Assembly: GCF_007992455.1 (NCBI RefSeq)
Contig: NZ_BKAH01000005.1
Coordinates: forward strand, 1-64,000
Length of the DNA stretch: 64,000 nt
Source: Microbacterium saccharophilum
GTDB taxonomy: Bacteria > Actinomycetota > Actinomycetes > Actinomycetales > Microbacteriaceae
Reading direction: 5' to 3'
Part shown: piece by piece, positions 8,581-18,166 of the stretch
Layout: each line of letters begins with the position of its first letter
Numbering within the stretch: the stretch's first letter is position 1
Notes under the pieces: model-generated
What the model was told of the DNA's origin: nothing
The model's input: the letters and a program-made list of their open reading frames with translations, nothing else
The model's database searches: none
Position numbers and translations under genes: made by a program

Positions 8581-9645
8581 ATGACCGCGTTCCCCTACCG
8601 TCTGTCCCGCGTCGGCGTCGTGATGACGCCGGACCCCGACGACCCGCACGAGGCGGAAGGCGTGCTCAACCCCGGCTCCGGCCGGGGGCCCGACGGCGAG
8701 GTGTATCTGCTGCCGCGGCTCGTCGCCGCCGGCAACGTCTCACGGGTGGGGCTCGCCCGCGTCCTCGTCGAGGACGGCGTCCCGGTCGGCGTCGAGCGCC
8801 GCGGCGTCGTCCTGGAACCGGATCGCGGATGGGAGCGCGGGGTCGGCAACGCCGGCGTCGAAGACCCCCGGGTCACGTGGATCGAGGCGCTCGGACTCCA
8901 CGTCATGACCTATGTCGCGTTCGGGCCGCTGGGGCCGCGGACGGCGGTCGCGGTGTCGGAGGACCTCACGCAGTGGCGGCGGCTCGGCCCCGCCCTGTTC
9001 CGTTTCGACGACCAGCTGGACATGGACCTCAACCTGTTCCACAACAAGGACACCGTCTTCTTCCCCGAGCCGGTCACCGCGCCGGACGGCAGGGAGGCGC
9101 TCGCCGTGCTGCACCGGCCGATGTGGAACCTCGGCGAGACGAAGCCGGGGGAGGGCGTCCGGGTGCCCGCCGGCGTCACCGACGAGCGGCAGTCGATCTG
9201 GATCGCCTACATCCCGCTCGACGCCGTCCGCGCGGACCTCTCCGCCCTGGTCCTGTGGGAGCAGAGCCGCATGCTCGCGGGTCCGAAGTACGCGTTCGAG
9301 GAGCTCAAGATCGGCGGCGGACCTGCGCCGCTGCGCGTGCCGGAGGGCTGGCTCGTAATCCATCACGGGGTCACGGGCGTCATCGACAACGCCTTCGCGC
9401 AGCAGCAGAACGTCAACTACGCCGCCGGCGCGATGATCCTGGATGCCGACGACCCCACCCGCGTCCTGGACCGGACGAGCGAGCCGCTCCTCGCCCCGGA
9501 GACCGACGACGAACGCAGCGGCATCGTCCCGAACGTGGTCTTCCCGACCGCCATCGAGGAGATCGACGGTCGCCACTACGTCTTCTACGGCATGGCGGAC
9601 TCGAAGATCGGCGTCGCCCTGCTGGAGCGGACCGACCAGACCTGA
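8581..9645 (+). CDS. GH130 family beta-mannoside phosphorylase/hydrolase
   Basis: A 354-residue cytoplasmic five-bladed beta-propeller enzyme of glycoside hydrolase family 130. Blade motifs are visible: LNPGSGR, GVEDPRVT, DLNLFHNKDTVFFPE, KIGGGPAPLRV with IHHGV, and YGMADSKIGVA near the end. GH130 enzymes phosphorolyse or hydrolyse beta-linked mannosides, so it probably processes the imported sugar. Whether it is a phosphorylase or hydrolase, and which linkage it uses, cannot be decided from sequence alone. No signal peptide is present, in keeping with action after import. Confidence 0.85.
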   Translation: MTAFPYRLSRVGVVMTPDPDDPHEAEGVLNPGSGRGPDGEVYLLPRLVAAGNVSRVGLARVLVEDGVPVGVERRGVVLEPDRGWERGVGNAGVEDPRVTWIEALGLHVMTYVAFGPLGPRTAVAVSEDLTQWRRLGPALFRFDDQLDMDLNLFHNKDTVFFPEPVTAPDGREALAVLHRPMWNLGETKPGEGVRVPAGVTDERQSIWIAYIPLDAVRADLSALVLWEQSRMLAGPKYAFEELKIGGGPAPLRVPEGWLVIHHGVTGVIDNAFAQQQNVNYAAGAMILDADDPTRVLDRTSEPLLAPETDDERSGIVPNVVFPTAIEEIDGRHYVFYGMADSKIGVALLERTDQT

Positions 9646-9679
9646 ACGGGCGACGACGCCCGGAACCATCGGAGGAATC

Positions 9680-11737
9680 ATGAACCAGCAGCCCCGACGG
9701 CGAGGGCGCGTGCTCGGCGCCGTGCTCGCCATCGTCACCGCCACGGCGCTCGCCGTGCCGACGGCGGCAGCCGCGGCCCCCGCCCCTGCGGCGGCACCCG
9801 CCCGGTCCGCTCCGGCGGCCACGGCAGCCATGCCCCCGCTGACCAACCTCGCGCACCTGGACTTCCTCCTCGACGGGGCGACCCCGCCGGCGGATGTCCC
9901 CGGTCACACGACGTACCGGCTCGCGGAGGAGCCGACGCTCGTGATGCCGTGGACCTACGCCGATGCGCGCGACGGCGGCACCTTCGAACGGGTCGGCGGA
10001 GGCCCGCTCGACCCCGCGACAGGCTACTGGGGGCAGGGCGCGTACAACGCGGACGACATCTCCCGCGCGGCCGTCGTGTACCTGCGGCACTGGGAGCTCA
10101 CGGGGGAGGCGAGCAGCCGCGACAGCGCGTACGAGCTGCTGCGCGCCCTCGCCTACCTGCAGACCACCGAGGGTCCGAACGCCGGCAACGTCGTCCTGTG
10201 GATGCAGCCGGACGGGACCCTGAACCCCTCGCCCGAACCCGTCGAACTCCCCGACCCGTCCGACTCCGGCCCCAGCTACTGGCTCGCCCGCACGATCTGG
10301 GCGTTCGGCGAGGGCTACGCGGCCTTCGCGGGCGCCGATCCCGCGTTCGCGGCCTTCCTGGATGAACGGCTCACCCTCGCGGTGGATGCCGTCGCGCGGC
10401 AGGAGCTCGTCGACTACGGCGTCTGGACGCAGGCCGACGGCATGCGCGTGCCGGCGTGGCTCATCGTCGACGGCGCCGACGCGTCCGCGGAAGCCGTCCT
10501 CGGCCTCGCGGCCCGCGTCGAGGCCGGCGGTGCCGGGGCGCAGGTGCAGGACGCCCTGAGCAAGCTCGCGGAGGGGATCGCGGCGATGGGCGCCGACGAT
10601 CAGCAGTCCTGGCCGTACGGGGCGGTGCTTCCGTGGGCGCTCTCGCGCAGCATGTGGCACGCGTGGGGTTCGCAGATGCCGGCGGCGCTCGCCGTCGCAT
10701 CGGAGACGCTGAGCGCCCCGAGTCTCCTGGCTCCGGCCGTCCGCGACGCCGCGAGCTTCACGACGACGCTGCTGACCGCGGGCGGACCGGACAACGGATG
10801 GTTCCCGACGCCCGCCGACCGTGTGCAGATCGCGTACGGCGCGGACTCCCGCGTGCAATCGCTGCTCGCCGTCGCGGACGCCACCGGCTCGACGGGCTTC
10901 GATCAGCTGGCCGCCGTGCAGGCAGCCTGGTTCTTCGGCGCGAATCGCGCGGGCGTCGACATGTACATCCCCGCCACCGGCGTCACCTACGACGGGCTGC
11001 AGCCCGACGGCTCGGTCAACCGCAACAGCGGCGCGGAGAGCACGATCCACGGCCTCCTCACGATGATCGCGCTGGACGCGCACCCGGCGCTCGCCGCCCG
11101 GGCGACATCGGTCACGGACGTCGCCGACCGGGATGGGCTGCGCGTCGTCGAAGCGGAGACCGCGACGACCGACGGCACCGTGATCACCCCGGAGGCGTGG
11201 ACGGGTGAGTCGCTGTGGTCCGGCGGCGGGCTGGCCCTGGCCACGGGGCAGCACGCCTCCTTCACGATCGGCGTCCACCCGCAGGACCGCATCGTCCAGC
11301 CGGTCGTCTGGTCGGCACCGGACCGCGCCAGCAGCTCGACGTGGCGCGCGGAACGGCAGCGGCTCGGCGAGCTGCGCGAGACGGCACCCGCGCAGGGGAT
11401 CTCCCCGACTCCCGGCGTGCTGCTGCCGCGGAGTCTGGAGCGCACCGTCCGCGGGAAGCAGCCCACCGTGCAGGTCGAGGTCACCAGTGGGACGCTGCAG
11501 CTGGACGCCCTGCTCATCCGCCCCGTCGTCTCCCGCCTCGTGCTGACCGGCGAGGGGCGCACGGAGCTCGTGCACTCCGCATCGACGCGCCGGGAGCCGG
11601 TCGTCGTGGGGGTGCACGGCGAGCGCGCCGTGGCGTACATCTACGATGCGCAGGGCCGGCTCACGGACACGAAGCAGCTCCGCGGTGACCGCATGATCGT
11701 GCTGCCCGCCGGCGGGTTCGCCCTCCTGGAGCGGTGA
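9680..11737 (+). CDS. Large secreted protein, probable alpha/alpha-barrel carbohydrate-active enzyme
   Basis: A 685-residue exported protein. Residues 1-33 form a Sec signal peptide (RRRGR, hydrophobic core, AAAAA cleavage region) followed by an Ala/Pro linker to about residue 55. Residues 60-480 contain repeated helices with aromatic patches (GYWGQGAYNADDISRAAV, YWLARTIWAFGEGYAAF, WHAWGSQMPAAL, NSGAESTIHGLL), a pattern typical of (alpha/alpha)6 glycosidases or lyases. The last 200 residues are beta-rich and may be a sugar-binding module. I cannot assign a CAZy family. ATG at 9680 has GGAGGAA upstream. As last gene of the importer-GH130 operon it may release or trim the polysaccharide outside the cell. 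Confidence 0.75.
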   Translation: MNQQPRRRGRVLGAVLAIVTATALAVPTAAAAAPAPAAAPARSAPAATAAMPPLTNLAHLDFLLDGATPPADVPGHTTYRLAEEPTLVMPWTYADARDGGTFERVGGGPLDPATGYWGQGAYNADDISRAAVVYLRHWELTGEASSRDSAYELLRALAYLQTTEGPNAGNVVLWMQPDGTLNPSPEPVELPDPSDSGPSYWLARTIWAFGEGYAAFAGADPAFAAFLDERLTLAVDAVARQELVDYGVWTQADGMRVPAWLIVDGADASAEAVLGLAARVEAGGAGAQVQDALSKLAEGIAAMGADDQQSWPYGAVLPWALSRSMWHAWGSQMPAALAVASETLSAPSLLAPAVRDAASFTTTLLTAGGPDNGWFPTPADRVQIAYGADSRVQSLLAVADATGSTGFDQLAAVQAAWFFGANRAGVDMYIPATGVTYDGLQPDGSVNRNSGAESTIHGLLTMIALDAHPALAARATSVTDVADRDGLRVVEAETATTDGTVITPEAWTGESLWSGGGLALATGQHASFTIGVHPQDRIVQPVVWSAPDRASSSTWRAERQRLGELRETAPAQGISPTPGVLLPRSLERTVRGKQPTVQVEVTSGTLQLDALLIRPVVSRLVLTGEGRTELVHSASTRREPVVVGVHGERAVAYIYDAQGRLTDTKQLRGDRMIVLPAGGFALLER

Positions 11738-11742
11738 CGCGC

Positions 11743-11780
11743 GGCCCCGCCCGCCCTTCCTGCGGAGGCCGGGCGGGGCC
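11743..11780 (+). terminator. GC-rich hairpin after the GH130 operon
   Basis: An 11-bp perfect stem, GGCCCCGCCCG (11743-11753) with CGGGCGGGGCC (11770-11780), closes a 16-nt loop immediately after the stop codon at 11737. No T-run follows. It likely ends the sugar operon. Confidence 0.65.
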
Positions 11781-11839
11781 CGAACAGCCGTGTCCGATTT
11801 CCGCGAGACCGGACCCGTCGGGCGTGCCAGAGTAGAGGC

Positions 11840-13363
11840 ATGCCGATGAGCATGACCTTCGACGAGCGGTACCGTGCGATCGACGCGCGGGACACCCGCT
11901 TCGACGGCCAGTTCGTGACCGCGGTGCGCACGACCGGCATCTACTGCCGGCCCAGCTGCCCGGCCCGCACCCCGAAGCCCGGCAACGTCACCTTCTACCC
12001 GACCTCCGCGGCGGCGCACGAGGCCGGCTACCGTGCGTGCCGTCGCTGTCTCCCCGAGGCGGCGCCGGGTTCGCCGGAGTGGGACCTCCGCGGCGATGTC
12101 GCGGCCCGCGCCATGCGCCTCATCGCCGACGGCGTCGTCGAACGCGAGGGGGTGTCCGGTCTCGCCGCGCGCCTCGGCTACTCGCCGCGCCACCTCACAC
12201 GGATGCTGTCCGCGGAGCTCGGCGCCGGACCGCTCGCGCTGGCCCGCGCACATCGCGCGCACACGGCGCGGATGCTGCTCGTGGGCACCGACCTTCCCGC
12301 GTCCGAGGTCGCGTTCTCCGCCGGCTTCGCGAGCGTCCGTCAGTTCAACGACACGGTCCGCGAGGTGTTCGGCATGCCGCCGCTCGCGCTGCGCGCCCGC
12401 CGGCACCGCAACGGTGCGGCCGGCGAGCCCGGCACGATCGACCTCGTGCTGCCGCACCGCGCGCCGCTGGACACCGAGGGGCTCTTCGCGTGGATGGCCG
12501 CGCGCGCGATCCCGGGCGTCGAGGTCGCCACGGCCACCTCGTTCGCCCGCTCGCTGCGGCTGGACGGCGGTCCGGCCTGGTTCGAGCTCCGCGCGGACGA
12601 GGGGGGACGGATGCGGCTCCGCACGCGCCTCACCCAGTTGCGCGACCTGCCGACCGTCGTCGCGCGGGCGCGTCGGCTGTTCGATCTCGACGCCGACCCC
12701 GTCGCCGTGGACGCGGCGCTCGGCGGCCGCCCCGAGCTGGCGCCGCTCGTCGCCGCGGTTCCCGGCATCCGCGTGCCCGGCGCCGCCGACCCGCACGAGA
12801 TGCTCATCCGGGCGATGGTCGGCCAGCAGATCACCGTCGGCGCCGCCCGCACCGCGCTGACCGCGCTGTCCGAGGCGCTCGGCGAGCCCGCGCCCGGCCT
12901 CGTGGAGACCCCGCTGCTCTTCCCCACCATGGCCGCGATCGCCGAGCGCGGCCACGAGGTGCTGCGGGGCCCGGGCGCGCGCATCCGCGCGCTGACCGGC
13001 GCCGCGGCCGCCCTCGCGGACGGCAGCCTGACCCTCACCGCCGGCGACGACGGCCCCGCCCAGCGGTCGGCCTTGCTCGCGATGCCCGGGATCGGCCCGT
13101 GGACGGCGGACTACGTCCGGATGCGCGTGCTCGGCGATCCCGACGTCTCGCTGCCCGGCGACGTCGCCGTCCGCACCGGCGCCGCGGCGGCCGGCATCCC
13201 GGCGGACCCCCGCGGGCTCGAGGAGTGGTCCGCGGGTGTCGCCCCGTGGCGCAGCTACCTCACGGCCCACCTCTGGCGCGCCGCATCCACCGCACCACGC
13301 CCGCGCCGGACGACACGACCGACCCCGCCGACCCGCACCGACATCAGCCAGGAGCAGACATGA
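11840..13363 (+). CDS. alkA: Ada N-domain / AraC HTH / AlkA DNA glycosylase fusion
   Basis: A 507-residue DNA repair protein with three parts. Residues 1-80 are the Ada zinc domain, with ligands Cys36, Cys40, Cys67 and Cys70; Cys36 is the expected methyl acceptor from DNA phosphotriesters. Residues 90-185 are an AraC-type helix-turn-helix, which in Ada activates alkylation-response promoters. Residues 195-485 are an AlkA-type 3-methyladenine glycosylase with the helix-hairpin-helix [12 protein letters not shown] and the catalytic Asp in LPGDVAV. The O6-methylguanine transferase part found in E. coli Ada is absent and is supplied by the next gene, whose start overlaps this stop (ATGA). The Arg/Thr/Pro-rich last 25 residues look disordered. 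Confidence 0.93.
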   Translation: MPMSMTFDERYRAIDARDTRFDGQFVTAVRTTGIYCRPSCPARTPKPGNVTFYPTSAAAHEAGYRACRRCLPEAAPGSPEWDLRGDVAARAMRLIADGVVEREGVSGLAARLGYSPRHLTRMLSAELGAGPLALARAHRAHTARMLLVGTDLPASEVAFSAGFASVRQFNDTVREVFGMPPLALRARRHRNGAAGEPGTIDLVLPHRAPLDTEGLFAWMAARAIPGVEVATATSFARSLRLDGGPAWFELRADEGGRMRLRTRLTQLRDLPTVVARARRLFDLDADPVAVDAALGGRPELAPLVAAVPGIRVPGAADPHEMLIRAMVGQQITVGAARTALTALSEALGEPAPGLVETPLLFPTMAAIAERGHEVLRGPGARIRALTGAAAALADGSLTLTAGDDGPAQRSALLAMPGIGPWTADYVRMRVLGDPDVSLPGDVAVRTGAAAAGIPADPRGLEEWSAGVAPWRSYLTAHLWRAASTAPRPRRTTRPTPPTRTDISQEQT

Positions 13364-13842
13364 CCGCCGTGATCCAGACCCTCGACACGCCGGACGGCCC
13401 CTTCACCCTGCTCGCCGACGAGGCGGGACGCGTCCTCGCCTCCGGGTGGACCGCGGACGCCGAGGCGATCCTCGGTCGACTGCGCGTGCTGCCCGACGGC
13501 GTGCAGGCGGGGGAGACCGCGGCCGCCGACGCCGTCCGCCGCTACTACGACGGCGACCTCGCGGCGATCGACGCCGTCGAGGTCGTCCAGAGCGGGACGC
13601 CGCTGCAGACCGCCGGCTGGGCCGCCCTCCGCCGTATCGCTCCCGGGCGGCCGCTCACCTACACCGAGCTGGCCGCCGTGATCGGGCAGCCCCGCGCGGT
13701 GCGCGCGGCCGCCTCGATCTGTGCGCGCAACGCCCCCGCCCTCTTCATCCCGTGCCACCGCGTCCTCCGCTCCGACGGGTCCCTCGGCGGCTTCGCGTGG
13801 GGGACCGACGTCAAGCGCGCGCTCCTCGTCCGCGAGGCCTGA
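13360..13842 (+). CDS. ogt: Methylated-DNA--protein-cysteine methyltransferase
   Basis: A 160-residue O6-alkylguanine-DNA alkyltransferase. The active-site motif is [19 protein letters not shown], with the acceptor Cys in PCHR, and the helix-turn-helix segment [27 protein letters not shown] precedes it in pieces. It transfers the alkyl group from O6-alkylguanine to itself in a suicidal reaction. The ATG overlaps the stop of the Ada-AlkA gene, so the two make up one alkylation-repair operon that may be induced by methylated Ada domain. Confidence 0.95.
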   Translation: MTAVIQTLDTPDGPFTLLADEAGRVLASGWTADAEAILGRLRVLPDGVQAGETAAADAVRRYYDGDLAAIDAVEVVQSGTPLQTAGWAALRRIAPGRPLTYTELAAVIGQPRAVRAAASICARNAPALFIPCHRVLRSDGSLGGFAWGTDVKRALLVREA

Positions 13843-13854
13843 GCACATCGGAGG

Positions 13855-13886
13855 TTGCGCTCAGCGAACTCCCAGACATAGTCTGG
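13855..13886 (+). promoter_or_regulatory. Putative promoter with 15-bp palindromic operator
   Basis: CCAGACATAGTCTGG (13872-13886) is a perfect palindrome with a 3-nt centre. It overlaps a candidate -10 (CATAGT, 13876-13881, or TAGTCT, 13880-13885) that sits 15 or 19 nt after TTGCGC (13855-13860). The layout suggests a repressor site over a promoter reading toward the leader peptide and ABC exporter genes. No regulator gene is adjacent. Confidence 0.5.
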
Positions 13887-13887
13887 A

Positions 13888-13920
13888 GGGCTGTCGCGTC
13901 GCCTCGGCGCGCGACAGCCC
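13888..13920 (+). promoter_or_regulatory. Stem-loop in the leader of the ABC exporter operon
   Basis: GGGCTGTCGCG (13888-13898) pairs perfectly with CGCGACAGCCC (13910-13920) around an 11-nt loop. It lies just downstream of the palindromic operator and 24 nt before a small reading frame with a good ribosome site. It could stabilise the leader RNA or take part in attenuation. Confidence 0.45.
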
Positions 13921-13943
13921 CACTCACCGGACCAGGAGGACGC

Positions 13944-14015
13944 CATGTATCAGGCCATCGTCACCACGAAGCCCGTGCTCCTCGCCGTCGGTGGGTTCGG
14001 GACTTTCGAGGGTTA
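13944..14015 (+). CDS. Possible 23-residue leader peptide upstream of ABC exporter
   Basis: A 24-codon frame from ATG at 13944 to TAA at 14015 begins MYQAIVTTKP. It has an AGGAGGA ribosome site 6 nt upstream and uses a rare TAA stop. The peptide is hydrophobic in the middle and glycine-rich at the end. It lies in the 313-bp gap between ogt and the exporter genes, after a stem-loop and before GC-rich inverted repeats (14017-14060), an arrangement seen in ribosome-mediated control of drug exporters. Coding is inferred only from the ribosome site and position; the rest of the gap to 14155 holds no other gene. Confidence 0.4.
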
Positions 14016-14155
14016 ACGCGGCGATCCGCACCTCCTCGGCGGCATAGACCCGCCGCACCCCGCGTTCACTCCGTCAGGGCATCGCACCTGCCGCGCCGCT
14101 GCGCGCTCCCACGACCTGTCGCCTCCGCGATCCGCCACCACCCCTCCCAAGGACC

Positions 14156-15964
14156 ATGACCCCTCCGGAACGTCTCTCCACCCTGCGGGCCCTCGCCCGC
14201 ATCCTCGCCTTCGCCAAGCCCGTCATGGGCCGGCTGTTCGCCGGGCTCCTCAGCGCGCTCGGCGCCGCGGTCGTCTCGCTGATGATCCCGCTCGTCCTGC
14301 AGGCGACCGTCGACGGCCCGATCGCCTCCGGCGACCTCACGGTCATCGTCTGGGCGTCGATCGGCGTGCTCGTCCTCGGCTCGCTCGAGGCCCTCTTCGT
14401 GTACCTGCGGCGTGCTTTCGTGCTCTCCCCGGCCACGGGCGTCGAGTACGAGATCCGCCAGCAGTTCTACCGGCGCCTGCAGCGTCTGCCGGTCGCGTTC
14501 CACGACCGCTGGCAGTCGGGTCAGCTGCTCAGCCGCATGATGCAGGACATCAACCTCGTCCGCCGCTGGCTGGCCTTCGGCTCCATCCTGCTGGTCGTCA
14601 ACGTCCTGACGATCATCATCGGCGCCGTCCTGCTGTTCCGCTGGCACTGGGCGCTCGGCGCCACGTTCCTCGTCGTGTCCATCCCGCTGTGGTTCTTCGG
14701 CTACCGCTTCGAGCGGCACTACAACGTGCTGGCCCGGCAGAGCCAGGATCAGGCCGGCGACCTCGCGACGTCCGTCGAGGAGAGCGTGCACGGCATCCGG
14801 GTCCTCAAGGCGTTCGGTCGCGGCAAGCACGCGCTGCAGAAGTTCACCCGCCAGGTGGAGACGCTCCGCCAGACCGAACTCGGCAAGGCCAAGGAAGTCG
14901 GCCTGCTGTGGTTCTGGCTCGAAGTCGTGCCCATGATCGCGTTCGCGCTGTGCCTCCTCATCGGCATCTGGCTGACGACGCAGGGGCAGCTCACCGTCGG
15001 TGAGATGCTCGGCTTCTTCGCCATGGCGACCGCCCTGCGCTGGCCGCTGGAATCGCTGGGGTTCCTCTTCTCGTTCCTCGTCGACACCCGCACCGCCACC
15101 GACCGCATCTACGAGGTCATGGACGAGGAGAACGCGATCGTCGACGCGCCGGACCCGAAGACGATCGCCGAGCCGCGCGGCGAGCTCGCGTTCCGCGGCG
15201 TGCACTTCCGGTATCAGGATGCCGCGGCCACCGAGCGCGACCTGCTCGACGGCATCGACCTCGTGCTCGAGCCCGGCGAGACCATGGCGCTCGTGGGCCT
15301 CACCGGCTCCGGGAAGACGACCCTGACGACCCTGCCCACGCGCCTGTACGACGTCACGGAGGGCGCCGTCGAGCTCGACGGCGTCGATGTGCGCGACCTG
15401 ACGCTCGACGACCTCCGCCGCAACATCGCGATGGCGTTCGAAGACGCGACGCTGTTCTCCGCGACCGTACGGGAGAACGTGCTGCTCGGCCGCGACGACC
15501 TCGATCTGCGCAGCCCCGAGGCCGACGCCGTGCTGGCCGAGGCGCTGCAGATCGCGCAGGCGCAGTTCGTGCACGACCTGCCCAACGGCGTCGACACGAC
15601 GGTGGGCGAGGAGGGTCTGAGCCTCTCCGGTGGCCAGCGCCAGCGCCTCGCGCTCGCGCGCGCCGTCGCCGCGCGGCCGACCGTGCTGGTCCTCGACGAC
15701 CCGCTGTCGGCGCTCGACGTCGACACCGAGGCGCTCGTGGAGGCCGCGCTGCGCCGCGTCTTGGCCACCACGACCGCGCTCATCGTCGCGCACCGTCCGT
15801 CGACGGTCGCGCTGGCGGACCGCGTCGCGGTGCTCGAGTCCGGTCGCATCACGGCCGTCGGCACCCACGTCGAGCTGCTCCGCACCAGCGAGCACTACCG
15901 CCACGTCATCTCGAGCCTGGAGGCCGAGGATACGCGTCACCGAGAGATGGAGGTGAACCTGTGA
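14156..15964 (+). CDS. Heterodimeric ABC exporter subunit with degenerate catalytic site
   Basis: A 602-residue ABC half-transporter of the multidrug/lipid exporter type. Residues 15-310 hold six predicted membrane helices; residues 345-590 are the ATPase domain. Walker A is [10 protein letters not shown], the signature is a canonical LSGGQRQR, and Walker B reads [12 protein letters not shown], with Asp where the catalytic Glu should be, so the site built with this Walker B is hydrolysis-deficient. This matches the non-consensus partner of TM287/288-, TmrAB- or BmrCD-like exporters. The stop overlaps the GTG of the second subunit gene. Substrate unknown. Confidence 0.9.
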   Translation: MTPPERLSTLRALARILAFAKPVMGRLFAGLLSALGAAVVSLMIPLVLQATVDGPIASGDLTVIVWASIGVLVLGSLEALFVYLRRAFVLSPATGVEYEIRQQFYRRLQRLPVAFHDRWQSGQLLSRMMQDINLVRRWLAFGSILLVVNVLTIIIGAVLLFRWHWALGATFLVVSIPLWFFGYRFERHYNVLARQSQDQAGDLATSVEESVHGIRVLKAFGRGKHALQKFTRQVETLRQTELGKAKEVGLLWFWLEVVPMIAFALCLLIGIWLTTQGQLTVGEMLGFFAMATALRWPLESLGFLFSFLVDTRTATDRIYEVMDEENAIVDAPDPKTIAEPRGELAFRGVHFRYQDAAATERDLLDGIDLVLEPGETMALVGLTGSGKTTLTTLPTRLYDVTEGAVELDGVDVRDLTLDDLRRNIAMAFEDATLFSATVRENVLLGRDDLDLRSPEADAVLAEALQIAQAQFVHDLPNGVDTTVGEEGLSLSGGQRQRLALARAVAARPTVLVLDDPLSALDVDTEALVEAALRRVLATTTALIVAHRPSTVALADRVAVLESGRITAVGTHVELLRTSEHYRHVISSLEAEDTRHREMEVNL

Positions 15965-17778
15965 GCGAGGAGACCGTCCAGGGAACCCGCGGCGAAGACC
16001 GCAGCGACTACACGAAGAACGAGAGCCGGGCGATCCGCCGCCGGTCGCTCCGCCTGCTGGGCTCGCTCGTGTCCAACATGCGCGGACTGCTGGCCCTCAC
16101 CGCCTCGGTCATCGTCGTCTCCACGGCGTTCCGCGTGCTGGGCCCCGCGCTCATCGCCTACGGCATCGACACGGCGCTCCCGCGCGCGGTCGACCAGATG
16201 GACTGGATGCCGGCCTTCGGCGTCACGGCCCTCTACCTCGTCACCGGCATCGCCGGCGCGGGCCTCATCGGCTGGTATGTCGTGCTCTCCGCGCGCCTGA
16301 CGCAGGCGATCCTCATGGATCTGCGGACACGCATCTTCCGGCACACGCAGCGGCTCAGCCTGGAGTTCCACGAGACATACACGTCGGGACGCATCATCTC
16401 GCGGCAGACCAGCGACCTGGAGTCGATCCGCGAGCTCCTCGACGGCGGCCTCAACCAGCTCGTCCAGGGCGCGCTGTACGGCGTCTTCACGCTCGTGGCG
16501 CTGTTCCTCCTCGACTGGCAGAGCGGCGTGGTCCTGCTCGTCATGGGTGTTCCGCTCGCGCTCCTCATGCGCTGGTTCTACATCGAGTCGCAGAAGGGCT
16601 TCCGCGTCTCCCGCGTGGTGAGCGCGAAGCTCATCGTCCAGTTCGTGGAGACGATGACCGGCATCCGGGCCGTCAAGGCGTTCCGCAAGGAGAAGCGCAA
16701 CGACGAGGAGTTCGGCGAGATCTCCGCGGAGTACCGCCGCGTGAACCTCAAGCTCGTGAAGCTGTACGGCATCCTCGACCCGGGTCTCATCCTGCTCGCG
16801 AACGTGACGATGGCGATCGTGCTGCTGTGGGGCGCGTTCCGCGTCGTCGACGACACTCTCGCGCTCGGCGCACTGCTGGCGGCGGTCATGTACGTGCGCA
16901 ACTTCTTCAGCCCGCTCGAAGAGGTCGCGATGTTCCTGAACTCCTACCAGTCGGCCACCGCCGCGCTGGAGAAGGTGTCCGGCGTCCTGGAGGAGTCCCC
17001 GACCGTGCCCGACCCGGCGAAGCCCGTGGACCTGTGGACGGCGAAGGGACACATCGAGTTCCGGGACGTGCAGTTCGGCTACGCGAACGACCGCGTCATC
17101 CTGCCGGACTTCTCGCTGGACATCCCGGCCGGCCGGACCGTCGCGCTCGTCGGCACGACCGGAGCGGGCAAGTCGACGCTGGCGAAGCTCGTCTCGCGGT
17201 TCTACGACCCGTCACGCGGCGCCGTCACGCTGGACGGCGTCGACCTGCGCTCGATGCACCCGAAGGACCTGCGCCGCGCCATCGTGATGGTGACGCAGGA
17301 GGCGTACCTCTTCAGTGGCACGGTCGCCGACAACATCGCGCTCGGCAAGCCCGAGGCGACGCTCGACGAGATCAAGGCCGCCGCTCGCGCCGTGGGCGCG
17401 GACGAGTTCATCTCGAAGCTCCCCGACGGGTACGCCACCGACGTCAACAAGCGCGGCGGCCGCGTCTCGGCGGGTCAGCGTCAGCTGATCTCCTTCGCGC
17501 GGGCCTTCCTCGCCGACCCCGCGGTGCTGATCCTCGACGAGGCGACGGCATCCCTCGACATGCCCAGCGAGCGCCAGATCCAGGACGCCCTGCAGACGCT
17601 GCTCGCCGACCGCACCGCGATCATCATCGCGCACCGGCTGTCGACGGTCGCGATCGCCGACCGCGTACTCGTCATGGAGCACGGTCGCATCATCGAGGAC
17701 GACGAGCCGGACGCGCTCATCGCGGGGACCGGCAAGTTCGCGCAGCTGCACGCCGCATGGCGGGAGTCGCTCGTCTGA
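15961..17778 (+). CDS. Heterodimeric ABC exporter subunit with catalytic Walker B
   Basis: A 605-residue partner of the preceding subunit, starting at a GTG within the previous stop (GTGA). Six membrane helices occupy residues 35-330 and the ATPase domain residues 355-600. Walker A is [10 protein letters not shown], Walker B is [13 protein letters not shown] with the catalytic Glu, but the signature is VSAGQRQL instead of LSGGQ. The degenerate signature here and the Asp in the partner belong to the same composite ATP site, leaving exactly one competent site, as known in asymmetric exporters. It is followed by a repeat-rich convergent junction. Confidence 0.9.
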   Translation: MSEETVQGTRGEDRSDYTKNESRAIRRRSLRLLGSLVSNMRGLLALTASVIVVSTAFRVLGPALIAYGIDTALPRAVDQMDWMPAFGVTALYLVTGIAGAGLIGWYVVLSARLTQAILMDLRTRIFRHTQRLSLEFHETYTSGRIISRQTSDLESIRELLDGGLNQLVQGALYGVFTLVALFLLDWQSGVVLLVMGVPLALLMRWFYIESQKGFRVSRVVSAKLIVQFVETMTGIRAVKAFRKEKRNDEEFGEISAEYRRVNLKLVKLYGILDPGLILLANVTMAIVLLWGAFRVVDDTLALGALLAAVMYVRNFFSPLEEVAMFLNSYQSATAALEKVSGVLEESPTVPDPAKPVDLWTAKGHIEFRDVQFGYANDRVILPDFSLDIPAGRTVALVGTTGAGKSTLAKLVSRFYDPSRGAVTLDGVDLRSMHPKDLRRAIVMVTQEAYLFSGTVADNIALGKPEATLDEIKAAARAVGADEFISKLPDGYATDVNKRGGRVSAGQRQLISFARAFLADPAVLILDEATASLDMPSERQIQDALQTLLADRTAIIIAHRLSTVAIADRVLVMEHGRIIEDDEPDALIAGTGKFAQLHAAWRESLV

Positions 17779-17831
17779 CCGCAGACCGGGACGCCTCGGG
17801 AGGCGGCCGCGAACCGGGGCGCCCCGGGCGC

Positions 17832-18097
17832 GGACGCGGACGCCTCGGGAGGAGATGGCATCCGCGGAGGATGGATGCCGGGATGCCATCCTCCCGAGGC
17901 GTCATCTCCTCCCGGGGCGCACGCCTCGGCGTCCCGACGCGCGCGCCGCGGGAGCCGGCCGCGAACCAGGGGCCCGCGGGAGCCGGCCGCGGACGCGGAC
18001 GCCTCGGGAGGAGATGGCATCTGCGGAGGATGGATGCCGGGATGCCATCCTCCCGAGGCGTCATCTCCTCCCGGGACGCACGCCTCGGCTTCCCGAC
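17832..18097. repeat. Two copies, 159 bp apart, of a repeat with a long inverted repeat
   Basis: Copies 17832-17938 and 17991-18097 are nearly identical over about 107 bp. Each contains a 25-nt left arm (17839-17863; 17998-18022) and a 23-nt right arm (17881-17903; 18040-18062) that match except for 3 nt missing from the right arm. The separating 52 bp and the flank at 17792-17831 share GGAGCCGGCCGCGAACC-like blocks, so the duplication may extend further. The element fills the 388-bp convergent gap between the ABC exporter and the GNAT gene. No convincing gene lies in it; a double hairpin could act as bidirectional terminator. Confidence 0.8.
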
Positions 18098-18166
18098 TCG
18101 CACGCCGCGGGCGTCCCGTGGCGCATCCCGACGTGCCGGCCGGGCCTCCCGACGAGCCCTCCGGGG

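Noticed and set aside
9413..13270. A 1285-codon open frame on the minus strand
   Set aside because: It lies opposite the secreted protein, Ada-AlkA and GH130 genes, is low-complexity Arg/Gly/Ala, and has no domain. It is an antisense shadow of high third-position GC.
14156..15964. Reading the Walker B Asp as a sign of a decayed pseudogene
   Set aside because: All other motifs are intact, and the change pairs with the altered signature of the partner subunit, as in known asymmetric exporters.
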